This document shows, piece by piece, positions 50,901-58,886 of a stretch of DNA of 64,000 bases. The position numbers and the translations under genes were made by a program. The stretch comes from Bacillus sp. CH30_1T. GTDB lineage: Bacteria; Bacillota; Bacilli; Bacillales; Bacillaceae_B. The stretch spans positions 179,169 to 243,168 of the forward strand of contig NZ_VTUY01000006.1 of NCBI RefSeq assembly GCF_008364765.1. Direction: 5' to 3'. The notes under the pieces were generated by a model. It worked only from the letters and a program-made list of their open reading frames with translations. It was not told the origin of the DNA and did not search any database. The first letter of the stretch is position 1; each line of letters starts with the position of its first letter.

Positions 50901-52069
50901 AAGTTCCATTAGATGCTAACGGAAACTTTTCGACAGAGCTCACATTGATGCCAGGTGTATCAGTTCTTCCAGTAAAAATGTATGCAGAAAACATGGCAAC
51001 AGTGCAAAACTATTCGAGTTTTAAACAGGTATATTATGTGAAAGAAGGCACTCAATACGGAACAGCTATTCCCGATAAAAAGAAAGTAACAGCGGGCGAT
51101 ACGGTGACGCTTACCCTTTCGATGAACAATATGACCAACATGAAGCAAGCAGAGTATTCATTTATAAATCCATTGTCAACATTTGCTGAGGTGGTAAGCA
51201 TCAAACCGCATGAGGCAATCAATGGGAAAGTGGATATTCAGACAGTGGATACGGAAGTAGTTATGGATGGGCTTACGAGGACAAAAACGAACATTACTGC
51301 GGTATTAAATGGCGATGCGGCACAAACAGGGGTAAGCGGATCGACTCCGATGGTAGATGTCACATACAAAGTGAAAGAGGATGCGAGCAGTGGTACCCTT
51401 AATTTAGAACAATTCAAAACATCGTATACTAACACAGATGATACGGTGAAATCTGGAGATGGTATTACAATTCCATATCGGGTGGAACGAACGCACTCCA
51501 TTTTGAAGTCATGGGTCTACGGAGAAGCATTTAGAGGTCCTGCATATCCGTTGTTGGATGAACCATTACCAAATGTCGATTATGTAAAAGCGGGTGCAAA
51601 GGTGAAAGTAACAGATGAAACAGGAAAAGAGTATGCTAACAACCTTGGAGAAAGTGCCATAACATATTTCTTCAAATCAGAATTGCCGCTTACGGCTAAA
51701 CCATTCACATTAGAAGTAGATCTGCCTGGACATTTCACTGTGAAGAGAACCTTTACAGTCGGGTTGAAAGAAGATGGTGAAATCAAGCCATTTACTAGAA
51801 TTCAATATTTTCAATCTGCACATGCGGGAGATGTGAACAAAGATAATGTAATTGATGTGAATGACGCACTTTACATTCAATCTAACTGGAATACAGACAA
51901 ACGCGAAGCAGATATCAACTTTGATGGAGTAGTAGATGCAAAGGATATGCAATTTGTAATCAATAATTACTTGATTCAAAATCCTTGGATGGATAACTCT
52001 CCCGAACCGGTGAAAACACATAACGGACATACATTAGAAAGTGTGTTAGAGGAATTAAATATTCAGTAA
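47915..52069 (+). CDS. Secreted multidomain S8 serine protease 2
   Basis: A 1384-residue subtilase with the same domain order as protease 1. Signal peptide about 1-34 (M-K-K-R-I-T-K-N start, cleavage near V-H-A-E). I9-like propeptide. Asp226, His277 and Ser595 form the catalytic triad, with a degenerate PA insert, and an Fn3-like domain follows. A cohesin-like domain (about 1056-1189), a carboxypeptidase-regulatory-like domain ending L-P-G-H-F-T-V-K, a dockerin-like pair (about 1303-1362, D-V-N-K-D-N-V-I-D and D-I-N-F-D-G-V-V-D) and a tail N-G-H-T-L-E-S complete it. I start at ATG 47915, which has GAAGGGAAAAG before it and opens directly on the basic signal peptide; an ATG at 47876 has no ribosome binding site. 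It is preceded by HTH-TPR regulator 2. Confidence 0.93.
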   Translation: MKKRITKNVTMLALSAGLVGSSLAPATLTHQVHAEPSSGIDQVLSKLTPEQRQAIKQLQTNDQGGLQLSPEVDQKSNDSISVIVQFKDKPEKTAVLEAELEGKNLSRTKAKEKVDAAHETFQKDLQKIFKNELKQKKSSFKIKQSYKHAFNGVAMTIPAKKAKELIDSEAVKAVWSDRDVQVEPPVTEQQKSKKQAETNRTTTFPGIEKLHHEGFSGDGVKVGILDTGIDYNHPDLKDAYKGGYDFVDNDNDPMETTYDDWVEAGKPNEVQEYYTQHGTHVAGIIAGQGDNESDLAVTGVAPDADIYAYRVLGPYGTGSTGAILAGIDKAVADGMDVINMSLGANYNDPLYVTSIAVNNAVLAGVTAVVSAGNSGSNMYTLGSPGTSPLALTVGASDTSITIPTFNGTLHADTNVSADLKMVARGFDDNIEELIGQNLPIVDGGTGYFPEDIDGKVILAARGYLDLNAMINNAKKGGAKALLLYNAIPLQDVYLGEGFDSIPVFSLSDEQGNAMKQALTSGNATFSFDELGDPVVTGGDVLADFSSRGPSRVLYDIKPEVTAPGVSVMSTVPSYMHGEDQIGNYQYAYESLSGTSMAAPNVAGVAALLKQTDPDMTPAEIKTRLMNTATPLNGEYSVFEVGAGRVDPYKAIHSQTNIQVNDETETSDGGAKTLAGEGIHTIKDTTGALSFGAQAPDGKHLRETRSVALYNNSNETKTFDVKVEFQTLEERFEGDYSRVSNDAAANGVTLETKDTLKVKPGKKKKTAVTMLVPKTAELGNYEGYVVYTNKDNPDEMYRVPFGIHTVEEGIDHIEASPPAFTVANEHGFNGIKWSVALMFQLKSHMRSLDLFLVDPKTNEEFGFLGSFDGMGANENIEYRLGGAMNEGFYYPLTGDPENPVAYDTAQVEPGLYKIKMVGTNDTGKTFTADTPVYFNVTQPTLDLNVDSGVYEYSPDQTTVPLTGSVYDPGVEEMQAAGMDVSQANNKFVYEFGRFSTEVPLDANGNFSTELTLMPGVSVLPVKMYAENMATVQNYSSFKQVYYVKEGTQYGTAIPDKKKVTAGDTVTLTLSMNNMTNMKQAEYSFINPLSTFAEVVSIKPHEAINGKVDIQTVDTEVVMDGLTRTKTNITAVLNGDAAQTGVSGSTPMVDVTYKVKEDASSGTLNLEQFKTSYTNTDDTVKSGDGITIPYRVERTHSILKSWVYGEAFRGPAYPLLDEPLPNVDYVKAGAKVKVTDETGKEYANNLGESAITYFFKSELPLTAKPFTLEVDLPGHFTVKRTFTVGLKEDGEIKPFTRIQYFQSAHAGDVNKDNVIDVNDALYIQSNWNTDKREADINFDGVVDAKDMQFVINNYLIQNPWMDNSPEPVKTHNGHTLESVLEELNIQ

Positions 52070-52080
52070 GGAAAAGGCAA

Positions 52081-52113
52081 GAGCAACGGCCAATTGGTCG
52101 TTGCTTTTTTTTG
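52081..52113 (+). terminator. Protease 2 terminator
   Basis: GCAACGGCC and GGTCGTTGC pair (one wobble) around AATT, followed by eight T. Confidence 0.9.
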
Positions 52114-52265
52114 AGAAAAATCTTCTTGGTGGCAAAATGGACGACGGATCAAATGTGAGGTAACTACCACAACTTTCAAGCAAATTCATCAAGAAGATAA
52201 CAGATAAACTATACAGGCACTAATCATTTCCAATGTAATATGATTAATATAAGGGAGTGATGAAA

Positions 52266-52442
52266 ATGCCTTGGCAACAAAAAATCAGATATTTAACAGG
52301 TCAGCCTGTAGGAATTTCATTAACAAATGGGCAGGGAACATCAGGGGTTCTGTGCGGTGTCTCGGAGTCCAAGGTTCTTGTTATTGAATATTTGTATCAA
52401 GCACAATTCGCCCTGAAACAGTATGATTTTTATATGATTTAA
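52266..52442 (+). CDS. Small protein of spore-coat-like (DUF2642-type) appearance
   Basis: A 58-residue protein whose pattern L-T-G-Q-P-V-G-I-S-L-T-N-G-Q-G-T-S-G-V-L-C and I-E-Y-L-Y-Q-A-Q-F-A suggests a single small beta-barrel. I recall similar short proteins in Bacillus annotated as YuzF/DUF2642 or as spore-associated, but cannot prove family membership. AAGGGA lies 9 bases before the ATG at 52266; an ATG at 52260 is too close to it. It stands alone between protease 2 and a terminator. Confidence 0.65.
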   Translation: MPWQQKIRYLTGQPVGISLTNGQGTSGVLCGVSESKVLVIEYLYQAQFALKQYDFYMI

Positions 52443-52499
52443 GATATTAATGGATTTCCACCTTGCCAGAACAGCCAACCGCTTTATTAACATACTCGT

Positions 52500-52522
52500 C
52501 CCTCTTTGGAGGGGTTTTTTTT
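52500..52522 (+). terminator. Terminator of the small gene
   Basis: CCCTC and GAGGG pair around a 4 base loop, followed by eight T. Confidence 0.75.
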
Positions 52523-52604
52523 ATTAAATTATTCTTCTGGTTCATAATATCCAAGATGAATACTAATTTATCAAGTGTTTAAGCTAATCTTCCGCCTTTT
52601 CTAC

Positions 52605-53507
52605 TTACATCCGGGAATGGAATTTGAAATATTCTAAAAATTTCTTCGTGTTTATGGAAAAATGATTATTCTCTGAACGAACCCATCCCAAACAGATCGT
52701 TACTTGTTCATAGCCTTTTATTTCAATAGGGACGATTTCACCGCTTAAAACAAAAGGGTCATTTTTTAAAGCAAAGTCTGGCCCGAAGCTAATTCCGAAT
52801 CCTTCAATAATCGCATTTTTTATTACTTCTGTATTATCCGAAGTAAATAAAATATTCATTGGTCCAAATGTACTGATTAAATGATCGGCAAACCTTTTTA
52901 CATAATCACCGTTATATAAAATAACATTTTGACTCATTAATTGTTCAGGAGTGATTGATTTAAGTGAAGCCAAAGGTGACGATCTACCAACATATACTTT
53001 CACTTGTCCTTCAAGTATTGCGTCAAATGATAAATCTTCTCTTTTTTTTTCCAATTCTTCATATATCGTGATAAGGCCAATGTCTATTTGATTCTTTTCG
53101 ACAAGCTCAATAATATGCTGTGTGCCTTTTTCAGAGATTTCTATATTCACATTAGGATAAGCGTTTTTAAAAGCAGATAAAGGTTCTAACAGTAGCAGCA
53201 TAAAGCCGGGGATAGATGATAGTTTTAAATCTCCGGAAACGATCGTATTAAGAGATTGTGCTTCTTCCTTAAATTCTTGAAGTCTTATTAACACCTCATA
53301 TGCCTTTTTAATTAATGTTTTGCCTTCCTCTGTTGGAATGGCACCAAGGCGTCTGTAGCGTTTAAATAGCTTAACGCCCAACTCATCTTCTAATTTCGTG
53401 ATGGATTGGCTGATACCGGATTGAGAAACATGAAGGTCTTGTGCAGCTAATGAAATCGATTTGGTTTCCGCAACTTTTACTATGTATTCCAGTTGTTCGA
53501 TATGCAT
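52605..53507 (-). CDS. LysR-family transcriptional regulator
   Basis: A 300-residue regulator. The N-terminal winged helix-turn-helix (S-I-S-L-A-A-Q-D-L-H-V-S-Q-S-G-I-S-Q-S-I, residues 17-36) is canonical. A linker helix and a two-lobed substrate-binding domain follow (about 90-300). It is divergent from the dehydrogenase-sulfatase-transporter cassette and is its likely activator, with a pathway metabolite as co-inducer. The start ATG is the first Met of the conserved M-x-I-E-Q-L-E-Y. The divergent 438 base intergenic region would hold its binding site. Confidence 0.93.
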   Translation of the reverse strand: MHIEQLEYIVKVAETKSISLAAQDLHVSQSGISQSITKLEDELGVKLFKRYRRLGAIPTEEGKTLIKKAYEVLIRLQEFKEEAQSLNTIVSGDLKLSSIPGFMLLLLEPLSAFKNAYPNVNIEISEKGTQHIIELVEKNQIDIGLITIYEELEKKREDLSFDAILEGQVKVYVGRSSPLASLKSITPEQLMSQNVILYNGDYVKRFADHLISTFGPMNILFTSDNTEVIKNAIIEGFGISFGPDFALKNDPFVLSGEIVPIEIKGYEQVTICLGWVRSENNHFSINTKKFLEYFKFHSRM

Positions 53508-53759
53508 AGGATTCCCCTCTTAATATAGAAGTGTAGGTAATGTATTCATTATTAATAGTAAATTTATTTCAGTGTAAATTATATATATACTAAATTCAAG
53601 CAATTGATAATATTCTGAAAAATAAAAAGTAGGGGAGGGAAATAAATATAGAGTTGATTAGAGAGAGAAACCAGAGAATTTGAGAATGGTAATTTTCACA
53701 GTCTCCATTAAGTCCCTATGAACATGGAAGCATGATAAATAAGAAACTAAAGATATTAT

Positions 53760-53773
53760 TGAAAGCGCTTCCT
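53760..53773. promoter_or_regulatory. Candidate CcpA cre site upstream of the cassette
   Basis: TGAAAGCGCTTCCT matches the cre consensus except at the last position and lies 172 bases before the aldehyde dehydrogenase start. It is the only recognisable element in the gap 53508-53945, where I could not fix a promoter. Confidence 0.45.
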
Positions 53774-53945
53774 TGGTGAGGACAAGCTTGCAAAGTACCA
53801 GAGGCACAATCAAGTTTTGAAGGAATCTAATCATTGTACAGATGAAATTTTGAGAAGGGCTCTGCGAGTTGAAGTTAAATAGTTTGATAGAGAGCATTAT
53901 TTTATTTTGTGGTCTATAAAGGAATGAAAAAGGAGGAGTTTCTAA

Positions 53946-55466
53946 ATGGAAGCAGCGATGCAAATCCTAGATTACCCACTCTATATTAACGGGGAGTGGA
54001 AACCGGCGAAAAGCGGAGAAACGTTTGAGGTAGTAAACCCTGCAACAGGTGAAGTGGCGGCAAAGGTAGCGAAAGCCGGTAAAGAAGATGTAGAGGAGGC
54101 TGTTTCATCTGCCAGGCGTGCTTTTGATTCGGGAGTATGGTCTAAAAAGTCTCCTCAGGAACGTGCAGACGTACTTGTCCAATTTGGAAATAAGATTCTT
54201 GAACATGCTGATGAACTAGGTTATTTAGAATCTATCAGCTCGGGAGCTACCGTTCGACGTATCTCAAACTTAGACATACTATCCATTGTAGATCTCCTGC
54301 AGCAAACAGCAAAGTTCACTGTAGAGTATGCCTACGTCGAATCCCTTCCTACAGTACCATTTCCTGGTCCAAGTAATAACCAGATCTGGCGGGAACCAAT
54401 TGGCGTTGTAGCGGCCGTTACACCTTGGAATTTTCCAATGATTCTTGCTATGTGGAAGTTGGCTCCTGCGTTGGCGATGGGGAACTCTATTGTAATCAAG
54501 CCAGCATCCAATACGCCGTTGTCTACCTTGAAACTAGCAGAATTGGCTGCTGAAGCCGGTATACCGGCAGGTGTATTTAATGTTGTATCCGGTCCTGGAG
54601 CAAGCATCGGTGAGGAGCTTGTGACCCATCCAAGTATAGACAAGGTCGCGTTTACAGGTTCTACAGAAGTCGGAAGACGCATCATGCAAATGGCATCGGG
54701 AACGGTCAAACGTGTCACTCTAGAGCTAGGGGGAAAATCACCAGCCATTGTATTGCCGGATGCCGACTTGGATATCACCATTCCAGGTATTTTATTCGGG
54801 TTCTTGACACACTCTGGGCAAGTTTGTGAATCAGGTACTCGTGTTCTCGTACATGATACCATTTACGATCAAGTAATCGAACAATTATCTGAACTTGCAA
54901 GCTCCATTAATATTGGAAATCCATTAGATATGGGAACGGGTATGGGGCCGCTTGTGTCAAAACAACAATTGAACAGCGTTCTTTCTTATATTGAATCCGG
55001 TGTTCAAGAGGGTGCACGATTGGTTTGCGGAGGAAAACGTAGAATCGTAGAAGGATTTGAAAATGGATATTATATTGAACCTACCATTTTTGCAGAGGTT
55101 CATAATGACATGAAGATTGCGAGAGAGGAAATATTTGGCCCTGTACTTTCAGTCATTCGTTACTCCACAGTTGAGGAGGCAATTGAGATTGCGAATGATA
55201 CGATTTATGGTTTAGCAGGTGGAGTTTGGTCTAAGGATGTCAATAAAGCAATGAAAATAGCACGTGAATTAAAAGCTGGTACGATATGGATTAATGATTG
55301 GCATATGATGAGAAGTGATGCTCCATTCGGTGGATACAAACAAAGCGGTTTTGGAAGGGAATTGGGACGCCATGCGCTGGATGAATATTCTCAAGTCAAG
55401 CATGTTCACTGCTCACTCGTACCTGAAGTAAGCCAAAGACCTTGGTATCAAATGTTATTGGGATAA
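53946..55466 (+). CDS. Aldehyde dehydrogenase, NAD(P)-dependent
   Basis: A 506-residue enzyme of the ALDH superfamily. Catalytic Cys294 is in G-Q-V-C294-E-S-G-T-R and the general base Glu260 in E260-L-G-G-K-S-P. The nucleotide-binding strand F-T-G-S-T-E-V-G follows the usual pattern. It oxidises an aldehyde to the carboxylic acid. It is the first gene of the cassette; the iron alcohol dehydrogenase gene follows after 46 bases, suggesting consecutive oxidation of an alcohol. The ATG follows AAAAAGGAGGAG. Chain length and substrate cannot be read from the sequence. Confidence 0.95.
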   Translation: MEAAMQILDYPLYINGEWKPAKSGETFEVVNPATGEVAAKVAKAGKEDVEEAVSSARRAFDSGVWSKKSPQERADVLVQFGNKILEHADELGYLESISSGATVRRISNLDILSIVDLLQQTAKFTVEYAYVESLPTVPFPGPSNNQIWREPIGVVAAVTPWNFPMILAMWKLAPALAMGNSIVIKPASNTPLSTLKLAELAAEAGIPAGVFNVVSGPGASIGEELVTHPSIDKVAFTGSTEVGRRIMQMASGTVKRVTLELGGKSPAIVLPDADLDITIPGILFGFLTHSGQVCESGTRVLVHDTIYDQVIEQLSELASSINIGNPLDMGTGMGPLVSKQQLNSVLSYIESGVQEGARLVCGGKRRIVEGFENGYYIEPTIFAEVHNDMKIAREEIFGPVLSVIRYSTVEEAIEIANDTIYGLAGGVWSKDVNKAMKIARELKAGTIWINDWHMMRSDAPFGGYKQSGFGRELGRHALDEYSQVKHVHCSLVPEVSQRPWYQMLLG

Positions 55467-55512
55467 TACAGATCGCGTTAAGAATACAAAAATAAAAAAA
55501 GCAGGTGATTCA

Positions 55513-56721
55513 ATGTCGACATCATATTTTCAATTTTCTGTTAGAACTGTTGTTAATAGCGGGGCGGGATCCAGAACCCTACTTCCTGAGATGATTAAAG
55601 GGCTTGGAGGTAAACGGGCAGTACTCTACACAGATATAGGGTTAACTCAGGCTGGAATTACAGATCAAATCAAAGAATTATTTGAACTCATACCTGGTAC
55701 CCCTCAGCTCGTTGGAGTTTTCGAAGGAATCGAACAGGACGCGAAAGGTGAAATCATTAATCGGGGAGCTCGTTTCTTTAAAGAGTGCAACGGTGATTCC
55801 TTGATTGCTCTTGGCGGGGGCAGCGTCTTAGATACAGTCAAAGGGATCAAGTGGATGCTACATAAAGGACTGGATGATATCCGTGATTCGCTTCTTACTG
55901 GAAATGTGATGGAGTGGTGGCCGGAGGCACAATTTATTCCGATTCCGCATGTAGCCATTGCGACAACGGCTGGGACAGGTGCTGAAGTATCACCGGCAGC
56001 TGTGATCTTTAATGAAAAGCTTGGGATAAAAACAAACCTGCTTCATCCGTTCATCAGTGCAGATATGGCCATTTTGGACCCTGATTTAACCGTAGGGCTT
56101 CCTCCTAAAATCACGGCATTTACTGGATTTGATGCCTTGACCCATGCAGTAGAAGCGTATTTTTCACCAAAGGCAAACCCAATGACAGATGCTTATGCCC
56201 TACAATCGGTTCGTATGATTGCAGACAATTTACAAATTGCCGTTCGTAAAGGAGAAAATCTTTCAGCCAGGGCGAATATGCTAATGGCAAGTTCGATGGC
56301 GATTTCTGCATTCTGTCTGTGCCTGAATGCGATTCCGGTTCACAATTTGGCCCATGCGATAGGGGCTAAATTTAAAATCCCTCACGGACTGGCAAATGCT
56401 GTACTTTTGCCAAATGTAATGGAATCAATGCCTGAATTCTATCTGCCCCGAATCACTGGGTTCGCCCAAGCGTTAGGAATCAAGGATCTTTCAGAACAAC
56501 CTGAAAAATGTTTAGAGGATGTTATCAACTATATAAGGGATCTTCGTAAAGCAGTTAATTTACCCGACACATTTGCTGAATTTGAAAGTAATCAAGATCA
56601 GCTGCAACATTTGGTGCCGGCTGTTCATAATGACCCTGCTGGAGTTTTCTATAAGATACCAGCAACGGTTATTACCAAAGTGACCAACGAAGTGTTTGAA
56701 GAAACGACTATAAAGGCTTAG
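55513..56721 (+). CDS. Iron-containing alcohol dehydrogenase
   Basis: A 402-residue group III alcohol dehydrogenase. The nucleotide loop G-G-G-S-V-L-D-T-V-K-G is near residue 99. The metal ligands are in F-D-A-L-T-H-A-V-E-A and V-H-N-L-A-H-A-I-G followed by P-H-G-L-A-N-A. It oxidises an alcohol to an aldehyde, or the reverse. Placed between the aldehyde dehydrogenase and alkylsulfatase-like genes it would take the alcohol released by the sulfatase. The ATG follows AAGCAGGTGATT. It is followed by a long hairpin that may separate it from the next gene. Confidence 0.94.
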   Translation: MSTSYFQFSVRTVVNSGAGSRTLLPEMIKGLGGKRAVLYTDIGLTQAGITDQIKELFELIPGTPQLVGVFEGIEQDAKGEIINRGARFFKECNGDSLIALGGGSVLDTVKGIKWMLHKGLDDIRDSLLTGNVMEWWPEAQFIPIPHVAIATTAGTGAEVSPAAVIFNEKLGIKTNLLHPFISADMAILDPDLTVGLPPKITAFTGFDALTHAVEAYFSPKANPMTDAYALQSVRMIADNLQIAVRKGENLSARANMLMASSMAISAFCLCLNAIPVHNLAHAIGAKFKIPHGLANAVLLPNVMESMPEFYLPRITGFAQALGIKDLSEQPEKCLEDVINYIRDLRKAVNLPDTFAEFESNQDQLQHLVPAVHNDPAGVFYKIPATVITKVTNEVFEETTIKA

Positions 56722-56767
56722 CTTCGGCCGCAATCTAATTATATTCAAAATCTGGCATTCCAGTTAC

Positions 56768-56853
56768 AAGGAAAACACTTGAAAATCTACTATTCATGTA
56801 TGGTTGGGGAACTACCATAAGTGCCAGGGATTTCAAAGTGTTTTCCTTTTTAC
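56768..56853 (+). terminator. Long hairpin between the alcohol dehydrogenase and sulfatase genes
   Basis: AAGGAAAACACTT and AAGTGTTTTCCTT pair perfectly over 13 bp with a 55 base apical region that contains TATGGT/ACCATA. TTTTTACTT follows. It is probably a terminator or an attenuator. Confidence 0.7.
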
Positions 56854-56886
56854 TTAATGACAAAATAACAATTCTTGGAGGCTTGT

Positions 56887-58791
56887 ATGATAAGCAAACT
56901 ATCAAATCAATCTATGCCCGCTACTTCGTATACTAAAAAGTCAAATTCACAAGTGTACGATTCTCTGAATTTTGAAGATCGACAGGATTTCGAAGATGCC
57001 AAACGAGGTTTTATTGCACCATTGGAATCTACAATGATTAAGAACGATTCCGGGGAAGTCGTCTGGGACATCGATAAGCTGGATTTTCTACAGGGTACTG
57101 CTCCTGAGACTGTAAACCCAAGCCTGTGGAGAAATGCACAATTACAGGCTATATCTGGTTTGTTTGAAGTGGTAGAAGGAGTCTATCAAATTCGTGGACA
57201 ATCAATTGCCACCACTTTCTTTATAGAAGGCAACCAAGGAGTCATTGTCTGTGATACATTAGCAAGTACTGAATCTGCTGAAGCTGCGATGGAATTATAT
57301 TATAAACATCGTCCAAGGAAGCCAGTTTCAGCCATCATTATAAGTCAAAGTCACGCGGACCATTTTGCTGGTATTCAAGCTGTTCTAAAGTATGCAGAAA
57401 ATCCGGATATCCCTATTGTCGTTCCCCAACATTTTACAGAAGAAGTTTTAAGTGAAAATGTACTTTTAGGTACGATTATGGCGCGCAGGGCAGAGTATCA
57501 GTTTGGTAAAAACATTCCAGATGGCAGTAAGGGTTCTGTCTCTATTGGGCTTGGTCCGACTATGAGTTCTGGGACCATGAGTTTTGAAATGCCTACTGTT
57601 GAAATCGAAGATGAAGTCCAAACGATGGAAATCGATGGGATAAACTTTCGATTTTTGTTAACTCCAAACACAGAAGCACCAGCAGAAATGCATTTTTATA
57701 TACAAGAGTACAAGGCATTATTTGTATCAGAGAACGCCAATCAATTGATGCATCAAATTTACACGGTAAGAGGGGCAAAAACCCGGGATGCTCTCCATTG
57801 GGCTAATTCACTCGAAAAAACAATCGATTTATTTGAAGATGAAGAGATTGATGCGTTGCTCATGATTCATGCGTGGCCAGTATGGGGAAAAAATCGTGCT
57901 ATACAACACTTACAATTGCAACGTGACTTGTATAAGTATATGCACGACCAGACAGTGCGTCTGGCCAATCACGGATATACGATGGACGAAATAGCTGAGA
58001 CAATCAAACTTCCCAACTCTTTAGATACGTATTGGGGGAATCGCGGGTATTATGGTACCTTAAAGCATAATTCAAAGGGAATTTACAATTTTTATTTAGG
58101 TTATTATAGTGCACATCCTTCAGATTTAGATCCATTGCCGCAAGTTGAAGCTGGTCGTAAATATGTAGAATACATGGGTGGCGTGAATGCTGTTTTGAAA
58201 CAGGCAAAAGCAGACTTTGAAAACGGTGAATATCGATGGGTAGCTCAAGTACTAAAAAATGTAGTCATGGCAGATCCAGAAAATCTGGAAGCGAAACATT
58301 TATTAGCAGATGCATTCGAACAATTAGGTTACCAAGCAGAGTCTGCCAATTGGCGCAATATATATCTGGTTGGAGCATCCGAACTGAGAAATGGAATGAA
58401 TAAAGACCTTTCCCCATTAGATGTTTCTGGAATTATTAACTATATGCCGGTAGCTGATTTTTTAAAGCTCATGGCTATTAAACTTAACGGTCCAAAAGCA
58501 GATGGAAGAAACATAACATTGAATGTTACACTTACGAATTCCAATCAAACATATACCATTAGATTAGAAAATGCTGTTTTGACCTATAAAGAAGGTAAGA
58601 TAGACGCTGATCCGGATGTCGCCCTGGCTCTTGATCAAATGACATTCTATGGAATCGGTCTTAAACTGCTTTCACCAGAACAAGCAGTAGCTGCCGGTAA
58701 ATTAATCGTTTCTGGTGATCAAACGATACTGAATGAATTTTTGTCACTATTAGATGAGTTCGGCTGGTCTCCTGCTATCGTAACTCCTTAA
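56887..58791 (+). CDS. Alkylsulfatase-like metallo-beta-lactamase-fold hydrolase
   Basis: A 634-residue protein with the SdsA1-type layout: metallo-beta-lactamase domain (about 100-380), dimerisation domain with helical repeats (about 390-500), and C-terminal SCP2-like domain (about 520-634). The motifs T-E-A-P-A-E-M-H-F-Y and A-W-P-V-W-G are typical. SdsA1 enzymes cleave primary alkyl sulfates to alcohol and sulfate. The usual T-H-S-H-x-D-H metal motif reads S-Q154-S-H156-A-D158-H159, so the first metal-ligand His is Gln. There is no signal peptide, so it should act in the cytoplasm. The ATG at 56887 follows TTGGAGG. Activity on alkyl sulfate is therefore likely but not assured. Confidence 0.85.
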   Translation: MISKLSNQSMPATSYTKKSNSQVYDSLNFEDRQDFEDAKRGFIAPLESTMIKNDSGEVVWDIDKLDFLQGTAPETVNPSLWRNAQLQAISGLFEVVEGVYQIRGQSIATTFFIEGNQGVIVCDTLASTESAEAAMELYYKHRPRKPVSAIIISQSHADHFAGIQAVLKYAENPDIPIVVPQHFTEEVLSENVLLGTIMARRAEYQFGKNIPDGSKGSVSIGLGPTMSSGTMSFEMPTVEIEDEVQTMEIDGINFRFLLTPNTEAPAEMHFYIQEYKALFVSENANQLMHQIYTVRGAKTRDALHWANSLEKTIDLFEDEEIDALLMIHAWPVWGKNRAIQHLQLQRDLYKYMHDQTVRLANHGYTMDEIAETIKLPNSLDTYWGNRGYYGTLKHNSKGIYNFYLGYYSAHPSDLDPLPQVEAGRKYVEYMGGVNAVLKQAKADFENGEYRWVAQVLKNVVMADPENLEAKHLLADAFEQLGYQAESANWRNIYLVGASELRNGMNKDLSPLDVSGIINYMPVADFLKLMAIKLNGPKADGRNITLNVTLTNSNQTYTIRLENAVLTYKEGKIDADPDVALALDQMTFYGIGLKLLSPEQAVAAGKLIVSGDQTILNEFLSLLDEFGWSPAIVTP

Positions 58792-58886
58792 TCATAATTC
58801 ATCGCTCACTATAAGAAATGGAATGAATATCGCAATCAGTTTCATACGGGTTGTATATTTAATTATCAAGGGAGGGTTGGAATAAT

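Noticed and set aside
53799-53825. A GGCAC-containing stretch upstream of the aldehyde dehydrogenase, considered as a sigma-54 promoter
   Set aside because: The GC doublet at the required -12 spacing is missing and no sigma-54 activator gene is nearby.
54332-54862. A 176-codon open frame on the minus strand inside the aldehyde dehydrogenase gene
   Set aside because: It mirrors the codon positions of a well-supported gene, has no ribosome binding site and resembles no protein; it is a shadow frame.
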